The notes: generated by a model not told the origin, from the letters alone. DNA of 64,000 nt from Pseudomonas chlororaphis (GCF_003731765.1 NZ_MOAL01000004.1:186001-250000); one strand, 5' to 3'; shown: positions 1-9,862, numbered from the stretch's first letter. Numbers and translations are program-made.

Positions 1-1
1 G

Positions 2-169
2 GACTACCTGCGTGCGGGGCAGTTTCGCGACACCTACGCCAAATGCCAGGTCTGTCGGCAGGGACGGAGGGTGGCCAACGTCGCCATTACCGCGTGGCAA
101 AGCACCGAAGCCGAACCGATTGCCACTGCTCGGGCACATTTCAAGATTGAGGAATGCCCCAGCCCTTGA
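2..169 (+). CDS. PaaI-type hotdog thioesterase, C-terminal fragment
   Basis: The open frame entering at base 2 ends in TGA at 167-169. The 55 residues read [20 protein letters not shown], then [13 protein letters not shown] and [12 protein letters not shown]. This is the last two beta strands of a PaaI/YdiI-type acyl-CoA thioesterase hotdog fold: DYLRP-like strand, GRRVA turn, final AT.xFKI strand. The catalytic helix lies upstream, outside the window. The gene runs in the same direction as htpG, and its stop codon lies inside the htpG heat-shock promoter. Only the C-terminus is visible, so the substrate cannot be judged. Confidence 0.72.
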   Translation, partial: DYLRAGQFRDTYAKCQVCRQGRRVANVAITAWQSTEAEPIATARAHFKIEECPSP

Positions 170-192
170 AATCCTCGGATCAACCCCCAACT
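165..192 (+). promoter_or_regulatory. sigma-32 heat-shock promoter of htpG
   Basis: CTTGAAA at 165-171 matches the sigma-32 -35 consensus exactly. After a 13-nt spacer, CCCCAACT at 185-192 matches the -10 consensus CCCCATNT at seven of the eight positions, counting the N. E. coli htpG is a classic sigma-32 gene. The -35 box contains the TGA stop of the preceding thioesterase gene. Confidence 0.8.
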
Positions 193-258
193 TTGATGAC
201 ATCCCGCCGTTGGCCCTTTGGTTACGGCTTATGCCATCTGATTTGGAGTTTGATGACC

Positions 259-2163
259 ATGAGTGTGGAAACTCAAAAGGAAACCCTGGGCTTCCAGACC
301 GAGGTGAAGCAACTGCTGCACCTCATGATCCATTCGCTGTATTCCAACAAGGAAATCTTCCTTCGCGAATTGATCTCGAACGCCTCTGACGCCGTCGACA
401 AATTGCGTTTCGAAGCCTTGTCCAAGCCTGAGTTGCTGGAAGGTGGCGCCGAACTGAAAATCCGTGTGAGCTTCGATAAGGACGCGAAAACCGTCACCCT
501 CGAAGACAACGGCATCGGCATGAGCCGTGAAGATGTGATCACCCACCTGGGGACCATCGCCAAGTCCGGCACCGCCGACTTCATGAAAAACCTCAGCGGC
601 GACCAGAAGAAGGACTCGCACCTGATCGGTCAGTTCGGTGTCGGTTTCTACTCCGCGTTTATCGTCGCCGACCAGGTTGAAGTGTTCAGCCGCCGTGCCG
701 GTCTGGCCGCCAGCGAAGGCGTGCATTGGTCGTCCAAGGGCGAGGGCGAGTTTGAAGTCGCCACCGTCGAGAAGGCCGATCGCGGTACCCGCATCGTGCT
801 GCACCTGAAGTCCGGCGAAGACGAATTTGCCGATGGCTGGCGCCTGCGCAACATCATCAAGAAGTACTCCGACCACATCGCCTTGCCGATCGAGCTGCCG
901 AAAGAACAGGCCGCTGCCGAAGGTGAAGAGGTCCCGGCGCTGGAATGGGAAACCGTCAACCGCGCCAGCGCCCTGTGGACCCGTCCGCGCACCGAGGTCA
1001 AGGACGAGGAATACCAGGAGTTCTACAAGCACATCGCTCACGACTTCGAGAACCCGCTGAGCTGGAGCCACAACAAGGTCGAAGGCAAGCTGGAATACAG
1101 CTCGCTGCTCTATGTGCCGGCCCGCGCGCCGTTCGACTTGTACCAGCGTGAAGCGCCGAAAGGCCTGAAGCTGTATGTGCAGCGTGTCTTCGTCATGGAT
1201 CAGGCCGAGTCCTTCCTGCCGCTGTACCTGCGTTTCATCAAGGGCGTGGTCGATTCCAACGACCTGTCCCTGAACGTCTCGCGGGAAATCCTGCAGAAAG
1301 ACCCGATCATCGACTCCATGAAGTCGGCACTGACCAAGCGCGTCCTCGACATGCTGGAAAAACTGGCGAAGAACGAGCCTGAGCAATACAAAGGCTTCTG
1401 GAAAAACTTCGGCCAAGTCATGAAAGAAGGCCCGGCTGAAGATTTCGCCAACAAGGAAAAAATCGCCGGCCTGCTGCGTTTCGCCTCGACCCACGGTGAT
1501 GACGGCGAGCAAAACGTCGCCCTGTCCGAGTACCTGGCACGCGCCAAGGAAGGCCAGGACAAGATCTACTACCTGACCGGTGAAACCTACGCCCAGGTGA
1601 AAAACAGCCCGCACCTGGAAGTCTTCCGCAAGAAAGGCATCGAAGTGCTGTTGCTCACCGACCGTATCGACGAGTGGCTGATGAGCTACCTCAGCGATTT
1701 CGACGGCAAAGGGTTTGTCGACGTGGCTCGTGGCGACCTGGACCTGGGCAACCTGGACTCGGAAGAGGACAAGAAGGCCGCCGAGGAAGTCGCCAAGACC
1801 AAAGAAGGTTTGGTTGAGCGGATCAAGACTGCCCTGGGCGAGTCGGTCAGCGAAGTGCGGGTTTCCCACCGTCTTACCGATTCCCCGGCGATCCTGGCCA
1901 TTGGCGAACAAGACCTGGGCCTGCAAATGCGTCAGATCCTCGAAGCCAGCGGGCAGAAGGTGCCGGACTCCAAGCCGATCTTCGAATTCAACCCGACTCA
2001 CCCGTTGATCGAGAAACTCGACAACGAGCAGAGCGAAGAGCGTTTTGGCGACCTGTCGCACATCCTCTTCGATCAGGCGGCCCTGGCGGCCGGCGACAGC
2101 TTGAAAGACCCGGCGGCCTATGTGCGCCGCCTGAACAAGCTGTTGGTTGAACTGTCGGTTTAA
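259..2163 (+). CDS. htpG: Molecular chaperone HtpG (bacterial Hsp90)
   Basis: A 634-residue cytosolic Hsp90 chaperone, an ATP-driven dimer that remodels client proteins, often with DnaK. The start [12 protein letters not shown] is the conserved Pseudomonas N-terminus; GGAG lies at 244-247. A second in-frame ATG two codons upstream (253) is possible, and the frame stays open further upstream to 154 but without family similarity. The N-terminal GHKL ATPase domain shows [24 protein letters not shown] and [11 protein letters not shown]. The middle domain carries the catalytic-loop sequence [10 protein letters not shown]. The C-terminal dimerisation domain ends near [12 protein letters not shown]. 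Length fits the family (E. coli 624). It is flanked by a sigma-32 promoter and a strong terminator, so it is probably monocistronic and heat-inducible. Confidence 0.98.
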   Translation: MSVETQKETLGFQTEVKQLLHLMIHSLYSNKEIFLRELISNASDAVDKLRFEALSKPELLEGGAELKIRVSFDKDAKTVTLEDNGIGMSREDVITHLGTIAKSGTADFMKNLSGDQKKDSHLIGQFGVGFYSAFIVADQVEVFSRRAGLAASEGVHWSSKGEGEFEVATVEKADRGTRIVLHLKSGEDEFADGWRLRNIIKKYSDHIALPIELPKEQAAAEGEEVPALEWETVNRASALWTRPRTEVKDEEYQEFYKHIAHDFENPLSWSHNKVEGKLEYSSLLYVPARAPFDLYQREAPKGLKLYVQRVFVMDQAESFLPLYLRFIKGVVDSNDLSLNVSREILQKDPIIDSMKSALTKRVLDMLEKLAKNEPEQYKGFWKNFGQVMKEGPAEDFANKEKIAGLLRFASTHGDDGEQNVALSEYLARAKEGQDKIYYLTGETYAQVKNSPHLEVFRKKGIEVLLLTDRIDEWLMSYLSDFDGKGFVDVARGDLDLGNLDSEEDKKAAEEVAKTKEGLVERIKTALGESVSEVRVSHRLTDSPAILAIGEQDLGLQMRQILEASGQKVPDSKPIFEFNPTHPLIEKLDNEQSEERFGDLSHILFDQAALAAGDSLKDPAAYVRRLNKLLVELSV

Positions 2164-2175
2164 CCTCGTAGCAAG

Positions 2176-2200
2176 AAAACCCCGCTTCGGCGGGGTTTTT
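2176..2200 (+). terminator. Rho-independent terminator of htpG
   Basis: A perfect 10-bp stem, AAAACCCCGC / GCGGGGTTTT, with a TTCG tetraloop is followed by T residues. It starts 12 bases after the htpG stop codon. Confidence 0.93.
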
Positions 2201-2227
2201 CGTTCTAGCGAACTTCAACTGGAGAAA

Positions 2228-2959
2228 ATGATGAGCCAAGTCACCGTGCGTTCCGTGGTCTATCAGGTTGATGGCCAGTCTTATGAAAGCCGCCTGGCCT
2301 TTGATGCCAGCCACCAGGGCCCGCAGCCGGGCTTGCTGATGGCGCCGAACTGGATGGGTGTCAGCGCCGGGGCCGAAGAGATTGCCAAGGCCGTGGCCGG
2401 CAAGGGCTATGTGGTGTTGATCGCTGATCTCTACGGGCAACGTGTGCGTCCGCAAAACGGCGATGAAGCCGGCGCCGCGATGATGCCGCTGAAAAATGAC
2501 CGGGCACTGCTGCGCAAGCGCATGCAGGCGGCGTTCGAACAACTGCAAGGCCAGTCGGAGGCGGCTGTCGATACTTCGAAGCTGGCCACGTTCGGCTTCT
2601 GTTTTGGTGGTTGCTGCTCCCTGGAGCTGGCGCGTACCGGTGCCCCGGTGAAAGCGGCGGTGTCGTTCCACGGCACCCTGGATACGCCGACCCCGGCCGA
2701 TGCCAAGAACATCAGCGGTTCGGTGCTGGTGCTGCACGGCGCTGCCGACCCGCTGGTGGACAAGGCCCAGTTGCCGGCGTTCGAGGCGGAAATGGATGCG
2801 GCAGGCGTGGACTGGCAGCTGCTCAGCTACGGCGGTGCGGTGCATTCCTTCACCGACCCCCACGCCAACGTGCCGGGCAAAATGATGTATGACGCCAAGA
2901 CCTCTGCCCGAGCTTTTACCGCCATGCACAACCTGCTGGATGAAGTGTTCAAGGGCTGA
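2228..2959 (+). CDS. Dienelactone hydrolase family protein
   Basis: A 243-residue alpha/beta hydrolase of the dienelactone hydrolase family, probably cytosolic. The catalytic triad is visible: nucleophile Cys125 in GFCFGG, Asp174 in HGAADPLV and His206 in GGAVHSFTDP. Use of Cys rather than Ser is characteristic of this family. Two ATGs in tandem (2228, 2231) follow GGAG at 2221-2224; either could start translation. The family hydrolyses dienelactone in chlorocatechol breakdown, but most genomic members, including this one with no catabolic neighbours, have no assigned substrate. It follows htpG after a terminator, as in P. aeruginosa. A REP pair lies directly after the stop. Confidence 0.9.
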   Translation: MMSQVTVRSVVYQVDGQSYESRLAFDASHQGPQPGLLMAPNWMGVSAGAEEIAKAVAGKGYVVLIADLYGQRVRPQNGDEAGAAMMPLKNDRALLRKRMQAAFEQLQGQSEAAVDTSKLATFGFCFGGCCSLELARTGAPVKAAVSFHGTLDTPTPADAKNISGSVLVLHGAADPLVDKAQLPAFEAEMDAAGVDWQLLSYGGAVHSFTDPHANVPGKMMYDAKTSARAFTAMHNLLDEVFKG

Positions 2960-2965
2960 TGCCTG

Positions 2966-3012
2966 ATCACCGGCAAGCGCGCTCCTACTGTAGGAACCGG
3001 CTTGCCGGCGAT
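2966..3012. repeat. REP doublet (REPIN-like inverted pair)
   Basis: Two head-to-head copies of a Pseudomonas REP palindrome. The left arm is the inverse of GTAGGAGCGCGCTTGCCGG; the right arm is GTAGGAACCGGCTTGCCGGC. They are separated by almost nothing (CTACTGTAGG centre). The same core GGCTTGCCGGCGAT recurs near 23.3 and 27.1 kb. It lies between convergent genes. Confidence 0.85.
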
Positions 3013-3037
3013 GCCGATAATCCGGCCGGCTCCAACC

Positions 3038-3910
3038 TCAAGCCTTGCTCCCCGGCAACTCGATCCGCTCAACCTCCCCTGGCACCCTTGGCCAATCCCC
3101 GGCCGCCCAGCGTCGGCGTGCGTCATCGATTCGTGCCGGGTCGCTGGCCACGAAGTTCCAGTTGATCCGTCTTGGCCCATCCAGCGGCGCACCGCCCAGG
3201 ATCACCAGGTGGCAGTCGGTTTCAGCAAACAGCGTGGCACTGTCTCCCGCTGGCAGGACCACCAGTGAATGAGGTTCCAGCGTCTCGCCCTCCAACTGTG
3301 CTTCACCTTCCAACACATACAGCGCGCGTTCCTGATGTTCATCGGGGATCAGCAGGCTGGTGGCGGTCTGCATCTGTACTTCGGCGTAGAGGGTGGGGGA
3401 GAGCACCGGCACCGGCGACTCTAGGCAGAAGCCTGAACCGGCGATCATGCGGATGCGTACGCCGAGGTTATCGCTGACCGGCAAGCTGGTCGCCGGGTGA
3501 TGGCTGTAATGCCCCGGCCCTTGTTCATGCTCCTTGGGCGAGGCCAGCCAGACTTGCAGGCCATGCAGGCTGAAGCCCTGGTCTCGGAGCGCCTGCGGGG
3601 TGCGTTCGACATGGGCGATGGCGCTGCCAGCAGTCATCCAGCTGACGTCCCCGGCTTGCACCACTTGGTCGGAGCCCAGGCTGTCCTTGTGCTGGATCTG
3701 CCCCTCGAACAGGTAGGTCAAGGTGGACAGGCCAATATGCGGATGCTGGCGGATGTTCATGCCCTGCCCAGCCGGGTAGCGGGTGCTGAGCATGTGGTCG
3801 AAGAACACGAAGGGCCCGACGCTGCGGCACTGAGCTGAAGGCAGGGGCCGAAGAATGGGTTGGCCTTCGACGTCTTCGGCGCGGGGACGGATTACCAGGG
3901 GAGTCGGCAT
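3038..3910 (-). CDS. Pirin family protein
   Basis: A 290-residue bicupin of the pirin family. The N-terminal cupin shows FVFFDHM and the metal-site region RQHPHIGLSTLTYLFEG, with the IQHKDSLG turn that follows in family members. The C-terminal half contains LYVLEGEAQLEG and LVVLPAGDSATL. Pirins are Fe(II)-binding cupins; some are quercetinases, others modulate enzymes, and the sequence does not decide between these. The start chosen (MPTPLVIRP) is the second in-frame ATG; 13 more codons upstream lack similarity. It shares strand with the osmC-type gene 64 bases upstream, so the two may be cotranscribed. Confidence 0.9.
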   Translation of the reverse strand: MPTPLVIRPRAEDVEGQPILRPLPSAQCRSVGPFVFFDHMLSTRYPAGQGMNIRQHPHIGLSTLTYLFEGQIQHKDSLGSDQVVQAGDVSWMTAGSAIAHVERTPQALRDQGFSLHGLQVWLASPKEHEQGPGHYSHHPATSLPVSDNLGVRIRMIAGSGFCLESPVPVLSPTLYAEVQMQTATSLLIPDEHQERALYVLEGEAQLEGETLEPHSLVVLPAGDSATLFAETDCHLVILGGAPLDGPRRINWNFVASDPARIDDARRRWAAGDWPRVPGEVERIELPGSKA

Positions 3911-3973
3911 GGCGGTATTCCAGGCTGGGCGGGTGATGCCGGGGAGCATAACCCGCTTCGACAGGCCTGGGTG

Positions 3974-4390
3974 CTACTGGCTGAAGGCGCCTTCGGAGAG
4001 ATGGGTTTCGACCGTGACTTCGGCGCTGGTCATCAGTTTATGAATCGGGCAACGGTCGGCCACACGGTGCAGTTCGTCACGCTGGGCGTCGGTGAGCACG
4101 CCCTTGAGGGTGAGTTTGACGTGCAGGGCGTACAGGCCTTTCTGCTCCTGGCTATTGTCGTGCTTGACCTCCACCGTGACGCCGGTGAGCGGGATGTTCT
4201 TTTTCTGCGCATACAGCTTGAGGGTCAGCGCCTTGCAGGCCCCGAGGGCGGCGTCGAAGAAGTCATGGGGTTCCGGCGCCGAGCCCTCGCCACCGGCGCT
4301 GACGGGCAGGTCGGCAAAGAGTTGATGGTCGTCGATCTGGATGCTGTGGCGAAAACCTTCGCTGGACTCGGTATTGACGGTGATGGTCAT
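3974..4390 (-). CDS. OsmC family protein
   Basis: A 138-residue OsmC/Ohr-fold protein. The two redox cysteines expected for peroxidatic OsmC proteins are present: Cys52 in ALGACKALTLKLYA and Cys114 in ADRCPIHKLM. The family reduces organic hydroperoxides in the cytosol using dihydrolipoyl proteins. This sequence resembles the YhfA/OsmC-like branch more than Ohr, so peroxidase activity is an inference. It lies just upstream of the pirin gene on the same strand and is divergent from the amidohydrolase. Confidence 0.9.
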   Translation of the reverse strand: MTITVNTESSEGFRHSIQIDDHQLFADLPVSAGGEGSAPEPHDFFDAALGACKALTLKLYAQKKNIPLTGVTVEVKHDNSQEQKGLYALHVKLTLKGVLTDAQRDELHRVADRCPIHKLMTSAEVTVETHLSEGAFSQ

Positions 4391-4538
4391 GGCAAACCTC
4401 GGGCAGTAATGGATGTCGGAACGGGCTTACTAAAGGTGCTGAAGTTATAGAGCATTCATCGCTGCGAGCGTTCCTCTTTTCTGAACCGTCGCAGGTGGCC
4501 GAGGGTCTATCCTGCTCGACCTTGCTGGAGATTGCCCC

Positions 4539-5576
4539 ATGCACTGGACTCACCTGACGGCCTTGCTGTTGTTGCTACCCGGCGCCTGGGTCCAGGCCCG
4601 TGACGATGTCCAGCGAAATAATGTGCCCAAGGGCTATGCCTACAGCGACGCGCACCTGCATTACGTGGATTTTTTCCAGGAGTCGGCCGGCATGGACAAG
4701 CTGCTCAAGGCCATGGACGACAATCGGATCGAGCATGTAATGATTTCCGGTATCCCGGTGGCCAAGAAATGGCATGAAGACGAGCCCAAGCGTCCCCGCT
4801 ACTACGCCGGTGATGATGCCGACGCTTACTGGTACAGCGCCACCGATGTGCTGGTGGCGGCGGCGGTCAACCAGCTGCCTGCGGAGCAGCAGCGGCGCTT
4901 TCATCCGTTTCTGTCGGGCTTCAACCCCAATGACAAGAACTCCGCCGCCCATATCCAGCGCATGCTGGACCTCAATCCGGGCCTTTGGCAGGGGCTGGGG
5001 GAGGTCTTTACCCGGCATGACGATCTCACCGCACTGACCTCCGGCGACACCCCCAGGGCCAACAACGAAGCCATGACCCGCATCTACCACCTGGCGGCGG
5101 AGAACGACCTGCCGGTGATGCTGCACTCCAACATCACCTCCAAGCGTGAACGCAACCCGCTGTACCTGGCGGAGATCGAAGAGCCGCTGCGCAATCATCC
5201 CCACACGCGATTCATCTGGGCCCACGCCGGGACCAGCATGGAAATCCACCGCCATCAGGTGCAGCTGGATTTTCTCCTGCCAACCCTGACGCGGCTGCTC
5301 GAGGCCTACCCCAATCTGTACGTGGACCTGTCCTGGAGCGTGCTCAGGCCTTACTTGCTGGACGATGCCGGCAAGCCCCGCCCTGAATGGCTGGCGCTGG
5401 TCCAGCGCTTTCCTGAGCGCTTTATGCTCGGCTCGGACGTGGTCGGGCGTTTCAACAAATTGGGCAAGGCCTTGACCGCCTTTGATCCATTTCTCGACGC
5501 CTTGCCCGAGGACGTGGCCCGCCGGGTGGCGCGGGATAACTTCCTGGCGATCCTGCCGCGCTCGGCCGCCCGATAA
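4539..5576 (+). CDS. Secreted amidohydrolase (amidohydrolase_2 family)
   Basis: A 345-residue TIM-barrel metal-dependent hydrolase. Residues 1-20 form a Sec signal peptide (MHWTHLTALLLLLPGAWVQA), pointing to the periplasm. Metal-ligand motifs in order are DAHLH (Asp37, His39, His41), VMLHSN, FIWAHAGTS and the late catalytic Asp in MLGSDVVGRF. Motif order fits the aminocarboxymuconate/amidohydrolase_2 branch rather than urease-type enzymes. The substrate is unknown. A DUF3859 exported protein follows 96 bases downstream in the same direction. Confidence 0.85.
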   Translation: MHWTHLTALLLLLPGAWVQARDDVQRNNVPKGYAYSDAHLHYVDFFQESAGMDKLLKAMDDNRIEHVMISGIPVAKKWHEDEPKRPRYYAGDDADAYWYSATDVLVAAAVNQLPAEQQRRFHPFLSGFNPNDKNSAAHIQRMLDLNPGLWQGLGEVFTRHDDLTALTSGDTPRANNEAMTRIYHLAAENDLPVMLHSNITSKRERNPLYLAEIEEPLRNHPHTRFIWAHAGTSMEIHRHQVQLDFLLPTLTRLLEAYPNLYVDLSWSVLRPYLLDDAGKPRPEWLALVQRFPERFMLGSDVVGRFNKLGKALTAFDPFLDALPEDVARRVARDNFLAILPRSAAR

Positions 5577-5672
5577 GGCCCGGCCCGGGGCTGCTGCGCG
5601 CCGCTGTGGGAATGTCATCAGCCTGTCATGCCTGCGTCATAGGCTCGCGCCATCTCAATCAAGGAGCGCGAT

Positions 5673-6137
5673 ATGCACCTCACTCGTTTAAGCGTACTGG
5701 CGGCGCTGATGCTGCTCAGTGGCCTGGCCTCTGCCGAAGTTCACGTTGAAGGCCCGGTGGAATACGGCGTGTTTGAAGGCCCCAAGGCCCAATTGCAGTC
5801 CGGCGAGCGGGTGTTGCGCCGCAACAACGAAGCCATCCTGCAGACCGAGGTGGTGCCGGCCAAGCTGGGGACCAAGTTCGGCATGCGTTACCAGTTGGTG
5901 GGTAAAGTGGCCGAGGATGTGCCCTTGACCCTGCTGTATTTCACCCCGGGCATTCGCACCGCCGATGGCCTGCGCCACGACAAGTTTGAAGTGACCCAGA
6001 AGCTGGTGCCGGGTGCGCCTCAGGAAGTCATGGCCTACGAATTCACCGAAAGCCATGAGGTGGTGCCCGGTGAGTGGCGTTTTATGGTGTTCCAAGGGGA
6101 CCGTTTGTTGGCCCAGCAGCGTTTCACCGTGCGCTGA
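5673..6137 (+). CDS. Exported DUF3859-type protein
   Basis: A 154-residue protein with a signal peptide (residues 1-21, ending ASA before EVHVEG). The mature part is a beta-rich single domain with GERVLRRNNEAI, TKFGMRYQLVG and a C-terminal VPGEWRFMVFQGDRLLAQQ strand. I recognise this as DUF3859-like; the function is unknown. GGAG lies at 5662-5665. No cysteines or catalytic motif are evident. The fold pattern suggests a small periplasmic Ig-like module. Confidence 0.75.
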   Translation: MHLTRLSVLAALMLLSGLASAEVHVEGPVEYGVFEGPKAQLQSGERVLRRNNEAILQTEVVPAKLGTKFGMRYQLVGKVAEDVPLTLLYFTPGIRTADGLRHDKFEVTQKLVPGAPQEVMAYEFTESHEVVPGEWRFMVFQGDRLLAQQRFTVR

Positions 6138-6193
6138 ATCGTTTTACGCCCAGGTATCGAAGTGCTTGGGCGGTTTGATATCACGTTTTCGTC

Positions 6194-6220
6194 TTACGCA
6201 AAATTTCCAGGGGCCGATAC
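6194..6220 (+). promoter_or_regulatory. Candidate FliA (sigma-28) promoter of the chemoreceptor gene
   Basis: GCCGATAC at 6213-6220 matches the sigma-28 -10 consensus GCCGATAA at seven of eight positions. The -35 region at 6194-6201 (TTACGCAA) is a poor match to TAAAGTTT. Chemoreceptor genes are usual FliA targets, which is the main support. Confidence 0.4.
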
Positions 6221-6275
6221 CTTCTAAAGCAGCCGACTGCATGGACGATGCAGTGCTCTTGGAAGGAACCAGAGA

Positions 6276-7901
6276 ATGAGCCTAAGAAGTCTTAATATTG
6301 CACCCCGTGCCGGCCTGGGTTTTGGGTTGTTGGCGCTGATGGTGTTTGGCCTCGGGGCGTTCGCCCTGATGCAGATGGCCAATATGCGCCAGCAGTCCGA
6401 AGCGGTAGAGCGAAACTGGCTACCCAGCGTGATGGCGGTGGGCGAGATGAGTCAGGATCTGCTACGGATTCGTGCCTTGACCCTGCGCCTGCTGATCAAT
6501 CGCGACCCCCAGTCGGTGTCACAGAACGCCAGCAAGATCGCGGACATCAAGACCGGCTTGAGCGCCGCCCAGGCGCGTTATGAAGCCTTGATTGTCTTGT
6601 CCCGTGAGCGTGAGCTGTTCGATCGCTTCAAGGTCATCGAGCAGCAGTACCTGGAGCGCCAGGAGCAGGTGATGGCCCACTCCAGCCAGAACCAGCTGGA
6701 AGAGGCGGCCAAGGTGGTCAACGGCGAGATGAACCAGTTGGCCGACCAGATGGCGGCGACCCTGTACGACCTGACCGAACTGAACAAGCAAAGCGCGACC
6801 CAGGCTACTGACCTGGCTCGGGCGGTGTTCAGCAGTTCCCGGGTCTGGGTGGTGGTGATGATCGCCGTGGCGGCGCTGATCACCATTGGCCTGGCGCTGG
6901 TGTTGACCCGCAGCATTGTGCGGCCTTTGGTGCAGTCACTGGGTGTCGCCGAAGTGGTGGCGAGCGGCGACCTGACCGGTGTGATCCAGGTCGAGGGCAA
7001 GGATGAGCCGGCACGCCTGCAGCAAGCCCTCAAGGTCATGCAACAGAGCCTGCGCGATACCATCCGGCGCATCTCCGACTCCTCCAGCCAGTTGGCCTCG
7101 GCCTCGGAAGAGCTCAGCAGTGTCACTGAAGATGCCACCCGCGGCCTGCACCAGCAGAGCCTGGAGATCGAGCAGGCGGCCACGGCGGTGAACCAGATGA
7201 CCGCGGCGGTGGAGGAGGTGGCGAGCAATGCGGTGGCCACCTCCGAAGCGTCCCGGGAGTCCGACCGGATTGCCCAGCACGGTCGCCAACAGGTGCAGCA
7301 GACAGTGTCATCGATTCAATCCCTGGCCGAGGACGTGACCGCCAACGCCAGCCAGGTCGAAGACTTGGCGCAGAAGGTCTATGGCATCAGCAAGGTGCTG
7401 GAAGTGATTCGCTCCATCGCTGAGCAGACCAACTTGCTGGCGTTGAATGCGGCAATCGAGGCGGCGCGGGCTGGTGATGCCGGGCGGGGGTTTGCTGTGG
7501 TGGCGGACGAGGTACGGGCTCTGGCTCATCGCACCCAGCAGTCGACCCGGGAAATCGAGCAGATGATCAGTGGCATTCAGCAGGGCACGGACTTGGCGGT
7601 CAGCTCGATGCAGCAGAGCAACAGTCGCGCCCACTCGACCCTGGAGGTGGCCAGGGCAGCGGGGCAGGCCCTGGAAGACATCGCCTCGGCGTTCACCCTG
7701 ATCAACGAGCGCAACCTGGTGATTGCCAGCGCCTCGGAACAGCAGGCGGCAGTGGCCAGAGAGGTGGACCGTAATCTGATGAATATTCGTGACTTGGCGT
7801 TGCAGACATCGGCGGGTGCCAATCAGACCAGCGCAGCCAGCCACGAGCTGTCGCGGTTGGCGGTGGACCTGAATAGCATGGTGGCGCGGTTTTCGGTGTA
7901 G
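6276..7901 (+). CDS. Methyl-accepting chemotaxis protein, short helical sensor
   Basis: A 541-residue transmembrane chemoreceptor. TM1 is about residues 11-32, a roughly 155-residue periplasmic helical region follows (four-helix-bundle MCP type), then TM2 at about 188-210, a HAMP domain at about 211-263 and the coiled-coil signalling domain. The conserved hairpin tip [20 protein letters not shown] lies near 381-400, followed by [18 protein letters not shown]. Start ATG 6276 has GGAAGGA at 6260-6266. No C-terminal CheR-binding pentapeptide is present; the protein ends MVARFSV. The ligand is unknown. The gene stands alone, upstream of a long hairpin shared with fabB. Confidence 0.95.
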   Translation: MSLRSLNIAPRAGLGFGLLALMVFGLGAFALMQMANMRQQSEAVERNWLPSVMAVGEMSQDLLRIRALTLRLLINRDPQSVSQNASKIADIKTGLSAAQARYEALIVLSRERELFDRFKVIEQQYLERQEQVMAHSSQNQLEEAAKVVNGEMNQLADQMAATLYDLTELNKQSATQATDLARAVFSSSRVWVVVMIAVAALITIGLALVLTRSIVRPLVQSLGVAEVVASGDLTGVIQVEGKDEPARLQQALKVMQQSLRDTIRRISDSSSQLASASEELSSVTEDATRGLHQQSLEIEQAATAVNQMTAAVEEVASNAVATSEASRESDRIAQHGRQQVQQTVSSIQSLAEDVTANASQVEDLAQKVYGISKVLEVIRSIAEQTNLLALNAAIEAARAGDAGRGFAVVADEVRALAHRTQQSTREIEQMISGIQQGTDLAVSSMQQSNSRAHSTLEVARAAGQALEDIASAFTLINERNLVIASASEQQAAVAREVDRNLMNIRDLALQTSAGANQTSAASHELSRLAVDLNSMVARFSV

Positions 7902-7921
7902 GACGGGAGCTGTTGCCAGTG

Positions 7922-7970
7922 ACACGCTTCAAGCCCCAAGCAGGCGAGCTGCTTTAGGCTTGAAGCGTGT
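7922..7970. terminator. Long hairpin between convergent chemoreceptor and fabB genes
   Basis: ACACGCTTCAAGCC (7922-7935) pairs perfectly with GGCTTGAAGCGTGT (7957-7970). The loop contains a further AAGCAG/CTGCTT stem. A 14-bp perfect stem between two converging genes suggests a bidirectional terminator or mRNA 3'-end stabiliser. It lacks a strong T-tract on either side. Confidence 0.6.
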
Positions 7971-7987
7971 GGCTTACCGTTTGTAGC

Positions 7988-9202
7988 TTATTTCCAGCGT
8001 TTCAGGACCAGGGTGGCGTTGGTGCCACCGAAGCCGAAGCTGTTGCTCATTACGGTGTCGATTTTTGCGTTTTCAACGGTCTTGGTCAGGATCGGCATAT
8101 CGGCGACGACCGGATCGATCTCGTCGATGTTGGCCGAACCGGCCATGAAGTTGCCTTCCATCATCAGCAAGCAGTAGATCGCTTCGTGAACGCCAGCGGC
8201 GCCCAGGGAGTGACCCGACAGGCTCTTGGTGGAGCTGATGGCTGGAGCCTTGTCGCCGAATACCGCACGCACGCCTTCCATTTCCTTGGCATCGCCGACC
8301 GGAGTCGAGGTGCCGTGGGTGTTCAGGTAGTCGATCGGGGTATCCACGGTGGACATGGCCATCTGCATGCAGCGGATGGCGCCTTCGCCGCTTGGCGCGA
8401 CCATGTCGTAGCCGTCGGAAGTGGCGCCGTAGCCGACGATTTCCGCGTAGATCTTCGCGCCACGGGCCAGAGCGTGTTCCAGCTCCTCGACCACCACCAT
8501 GCCGCCACCGCCGGCGATGACGAAACCGTCACGCTTGGCGTCGTAGGCACGGGAAGCCTTCTCCGGGGTTTCGTTGTACTGGGTGGACAGTGCGCCCATG
8601 GCGTCGAACAGGAACGACTGGCTCCAATGTTCTTCTTCACCGCCGCCGGCGAATACGATGTCCTGCTTGCCCAGCTGGATCTGCTCGACCGCAGTACCAA
8701 TGCAGTGAGCACTGGTGGCGCAAGCGGAGGAGATCGAGTAGTTCACGCCCTTGATCTGGAACGGCGTGGCCAGGCAGGCGGAAACGGTGCTGCCCATGGT
8801 CCGCGTGACGCGGTACGGGCCAACACGCTTGACGCCTTTTTCGCGCAGGATATCCAGCGCTTCCATCTGGTTCAGGGTGGACGCGCCACCCGAACCGGCG
8901 ATCAGGCCGGTGCGCACGTTCGATACCTGGTCTTCGCTCAGGCCGGAGTCGGCGATGGCGTCTTTCATGGCCAGGTAGGCGTAGGCAGCAGCGTGGCCGA
9001 CGAAGCGGTAGATCTTGCGATCGATCAGTTCTTCGAGGGGCAGGTCAATGGAGCCGGAAACCTGGCTACGCAGACCCATTTCGGCATATTCCGGGTTGAA
9101 GCGGATGCCAGGGCGACTTGCACGCAGGTTAGCGGAGACGGTCTCTTTGTCATTGCCCAGGCACGAAACGATGCCCAGACCAGTGATAACGACGCGGCGC
9201 AT
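7988..9202 (-). CDS. fabB: Beta-ketoacyl-ACP synthase I
   Basis: A 404-residue cytosolic condensing enzyme that elongates acyl-ACP with malonyl-ACP and is needed for unsaturated fatty acid synthesis after FabA. The Cys-His-His triad is visible: Cys161 in SSACATS, His296 in NTHGTSTP and His331 in [11 protein letters not shown]. The C-terminus has the glycine-rich [14 protein letters not shown]. Length fits E. coli FabB (406). It follows fabA by 11 bases on the minus strand as the fabAB operon, which also supports FabB over FabF. Confidence 0.97.
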   Translation of the reverse strand: MRRVVITGLGIVSCLGNDKETVSANLRASRPGIRFNPEYAEMGLRSQVSGSIDLPLEELIDRKIYRFVGHAAAYAYLAMKDAIADSGLSEDQVSNVRTGLIAGSGGASTLNQMEALDILREKGVKRVGPYRVTRTMGSTVSACLATPFQIKGVNYSISSACATSAHCIGTAVEQIQLGKQDIVFAGGGEEEHWSQSFLFDAMGALSTQYNETPEKASRAYDAKRDGFVIAGGGGMVVVEELEHALARGAKIYAEIVGYGATSDGYDMVAPSGEGAIRCMQMAMSTVDTPIDYLNTHGTSTPVGDAKEMEGVRAVFGDKAPAISSTKSLSGHSLGAAGVHEAIYCLLMMEGNFMAGSANIDEIDPVVADMPILTKTVENAKIDTVMSNSFGFGGTNATLVLKRWK

Positions 9203-9213
9203 GCGGATAACCC

Positions 9214-9729
9214 TTAGAAGTTGTCAGTGGAGGTGAAGACGCCGACCCGAAGGCCTTCGGCGGTGTAGATTTCGCGGCCATCGACGCTGACCGAACCATC
9301 GGCGATGGCCATGTTCAGCTTGCCTTTGAGGACGCGCTTGATGTGAATGTTATAGGTGACTTTCTTGGCGGTCGGCAGCACTTGGCCGAAGAATTTCACT
9401 TCGCCCGAGCCCAGCGCACGGCCGCGGCCCGGCAGGCCTTGCCAGCCGAGGAAGAAACCGACCAGTTGCCACATGGCATCCAGGCCCAGGCAGCCCGGCA
9501 TCACCGGATCACCTTCGAAGTGGCAGGCGAAGAACCACAGGTCTGGAGTGATATCCAGCTCGGCGACCAACTCACCTTTGCCGTACTTGCCACCCTCTTC
9601 ACTGATATGGGTGATGCGATCCACCATCAGCATGTTCGGGGCGGGCAGTTGCGCGTTACCTGGGCCGAACAGCTCACCGCGACTGCAGCGCAGCAGGTCT
9701 TCCCGAGTAAAGGCGTTTTGTTTGGTCAT
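9214..9729 (-). CDS. fabA: 3-hydroxydecanoyl-ACP dehydratase/isomerase
   Basis: A 171-residue hotdog-fold enzyme that dehydrates 3-hydroxydecanoyl-ACP and isomerises trans-2 to cis-3-decenoyl-ACP, the branch point to unsaturated fatty acids. The active-site His70 ([14 protein letters not shown]) and Asp84 ([12 protein letters not shown]) are present. Length equals the family norm. A GAGGAG ribosome site precedes the ATG. It is the first gene of fabAB. In P. aeruginosa this operon is regulated by the acyl-CoA-sensing repressor DesT, and a candidate dyad lies upstream at 9863-9878. Confidence 0.98.
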   Translation of the reverse strand: MTKQNAFTREDLLRCSRGELFGPGNAQLPAPNMLMVDRITHISEEGGKYGKGELVAELDITPDLWFFACHFEGDPVMPGCLGLDAMWQLVGFFLGWQGLPGRGRALGSGEVKFFGQVLPTAKKVTYNIHIKRVLKGKLNMAIADGSVSVDGREIYTAEGLRVGVFTSTDNF

Positions 9730-9862
9730 GCGAGCTCCTCAATAGTCCCATGCGGCAGGTGGGGCAAATCTTCCCGGCCGATCGAAGCGTTCATGCCTCG
9801 AGCCGGCAGCCTACTCATAGACTATTGCGTTGTGGTGAAAGTCACAGCACAAGGAACATGAA

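Noticed and set aside
229..2061. 610-codon minus-strand frame opposite htpG
   Set aside because: Shadow frame, no motif; htpG is unambiguous.
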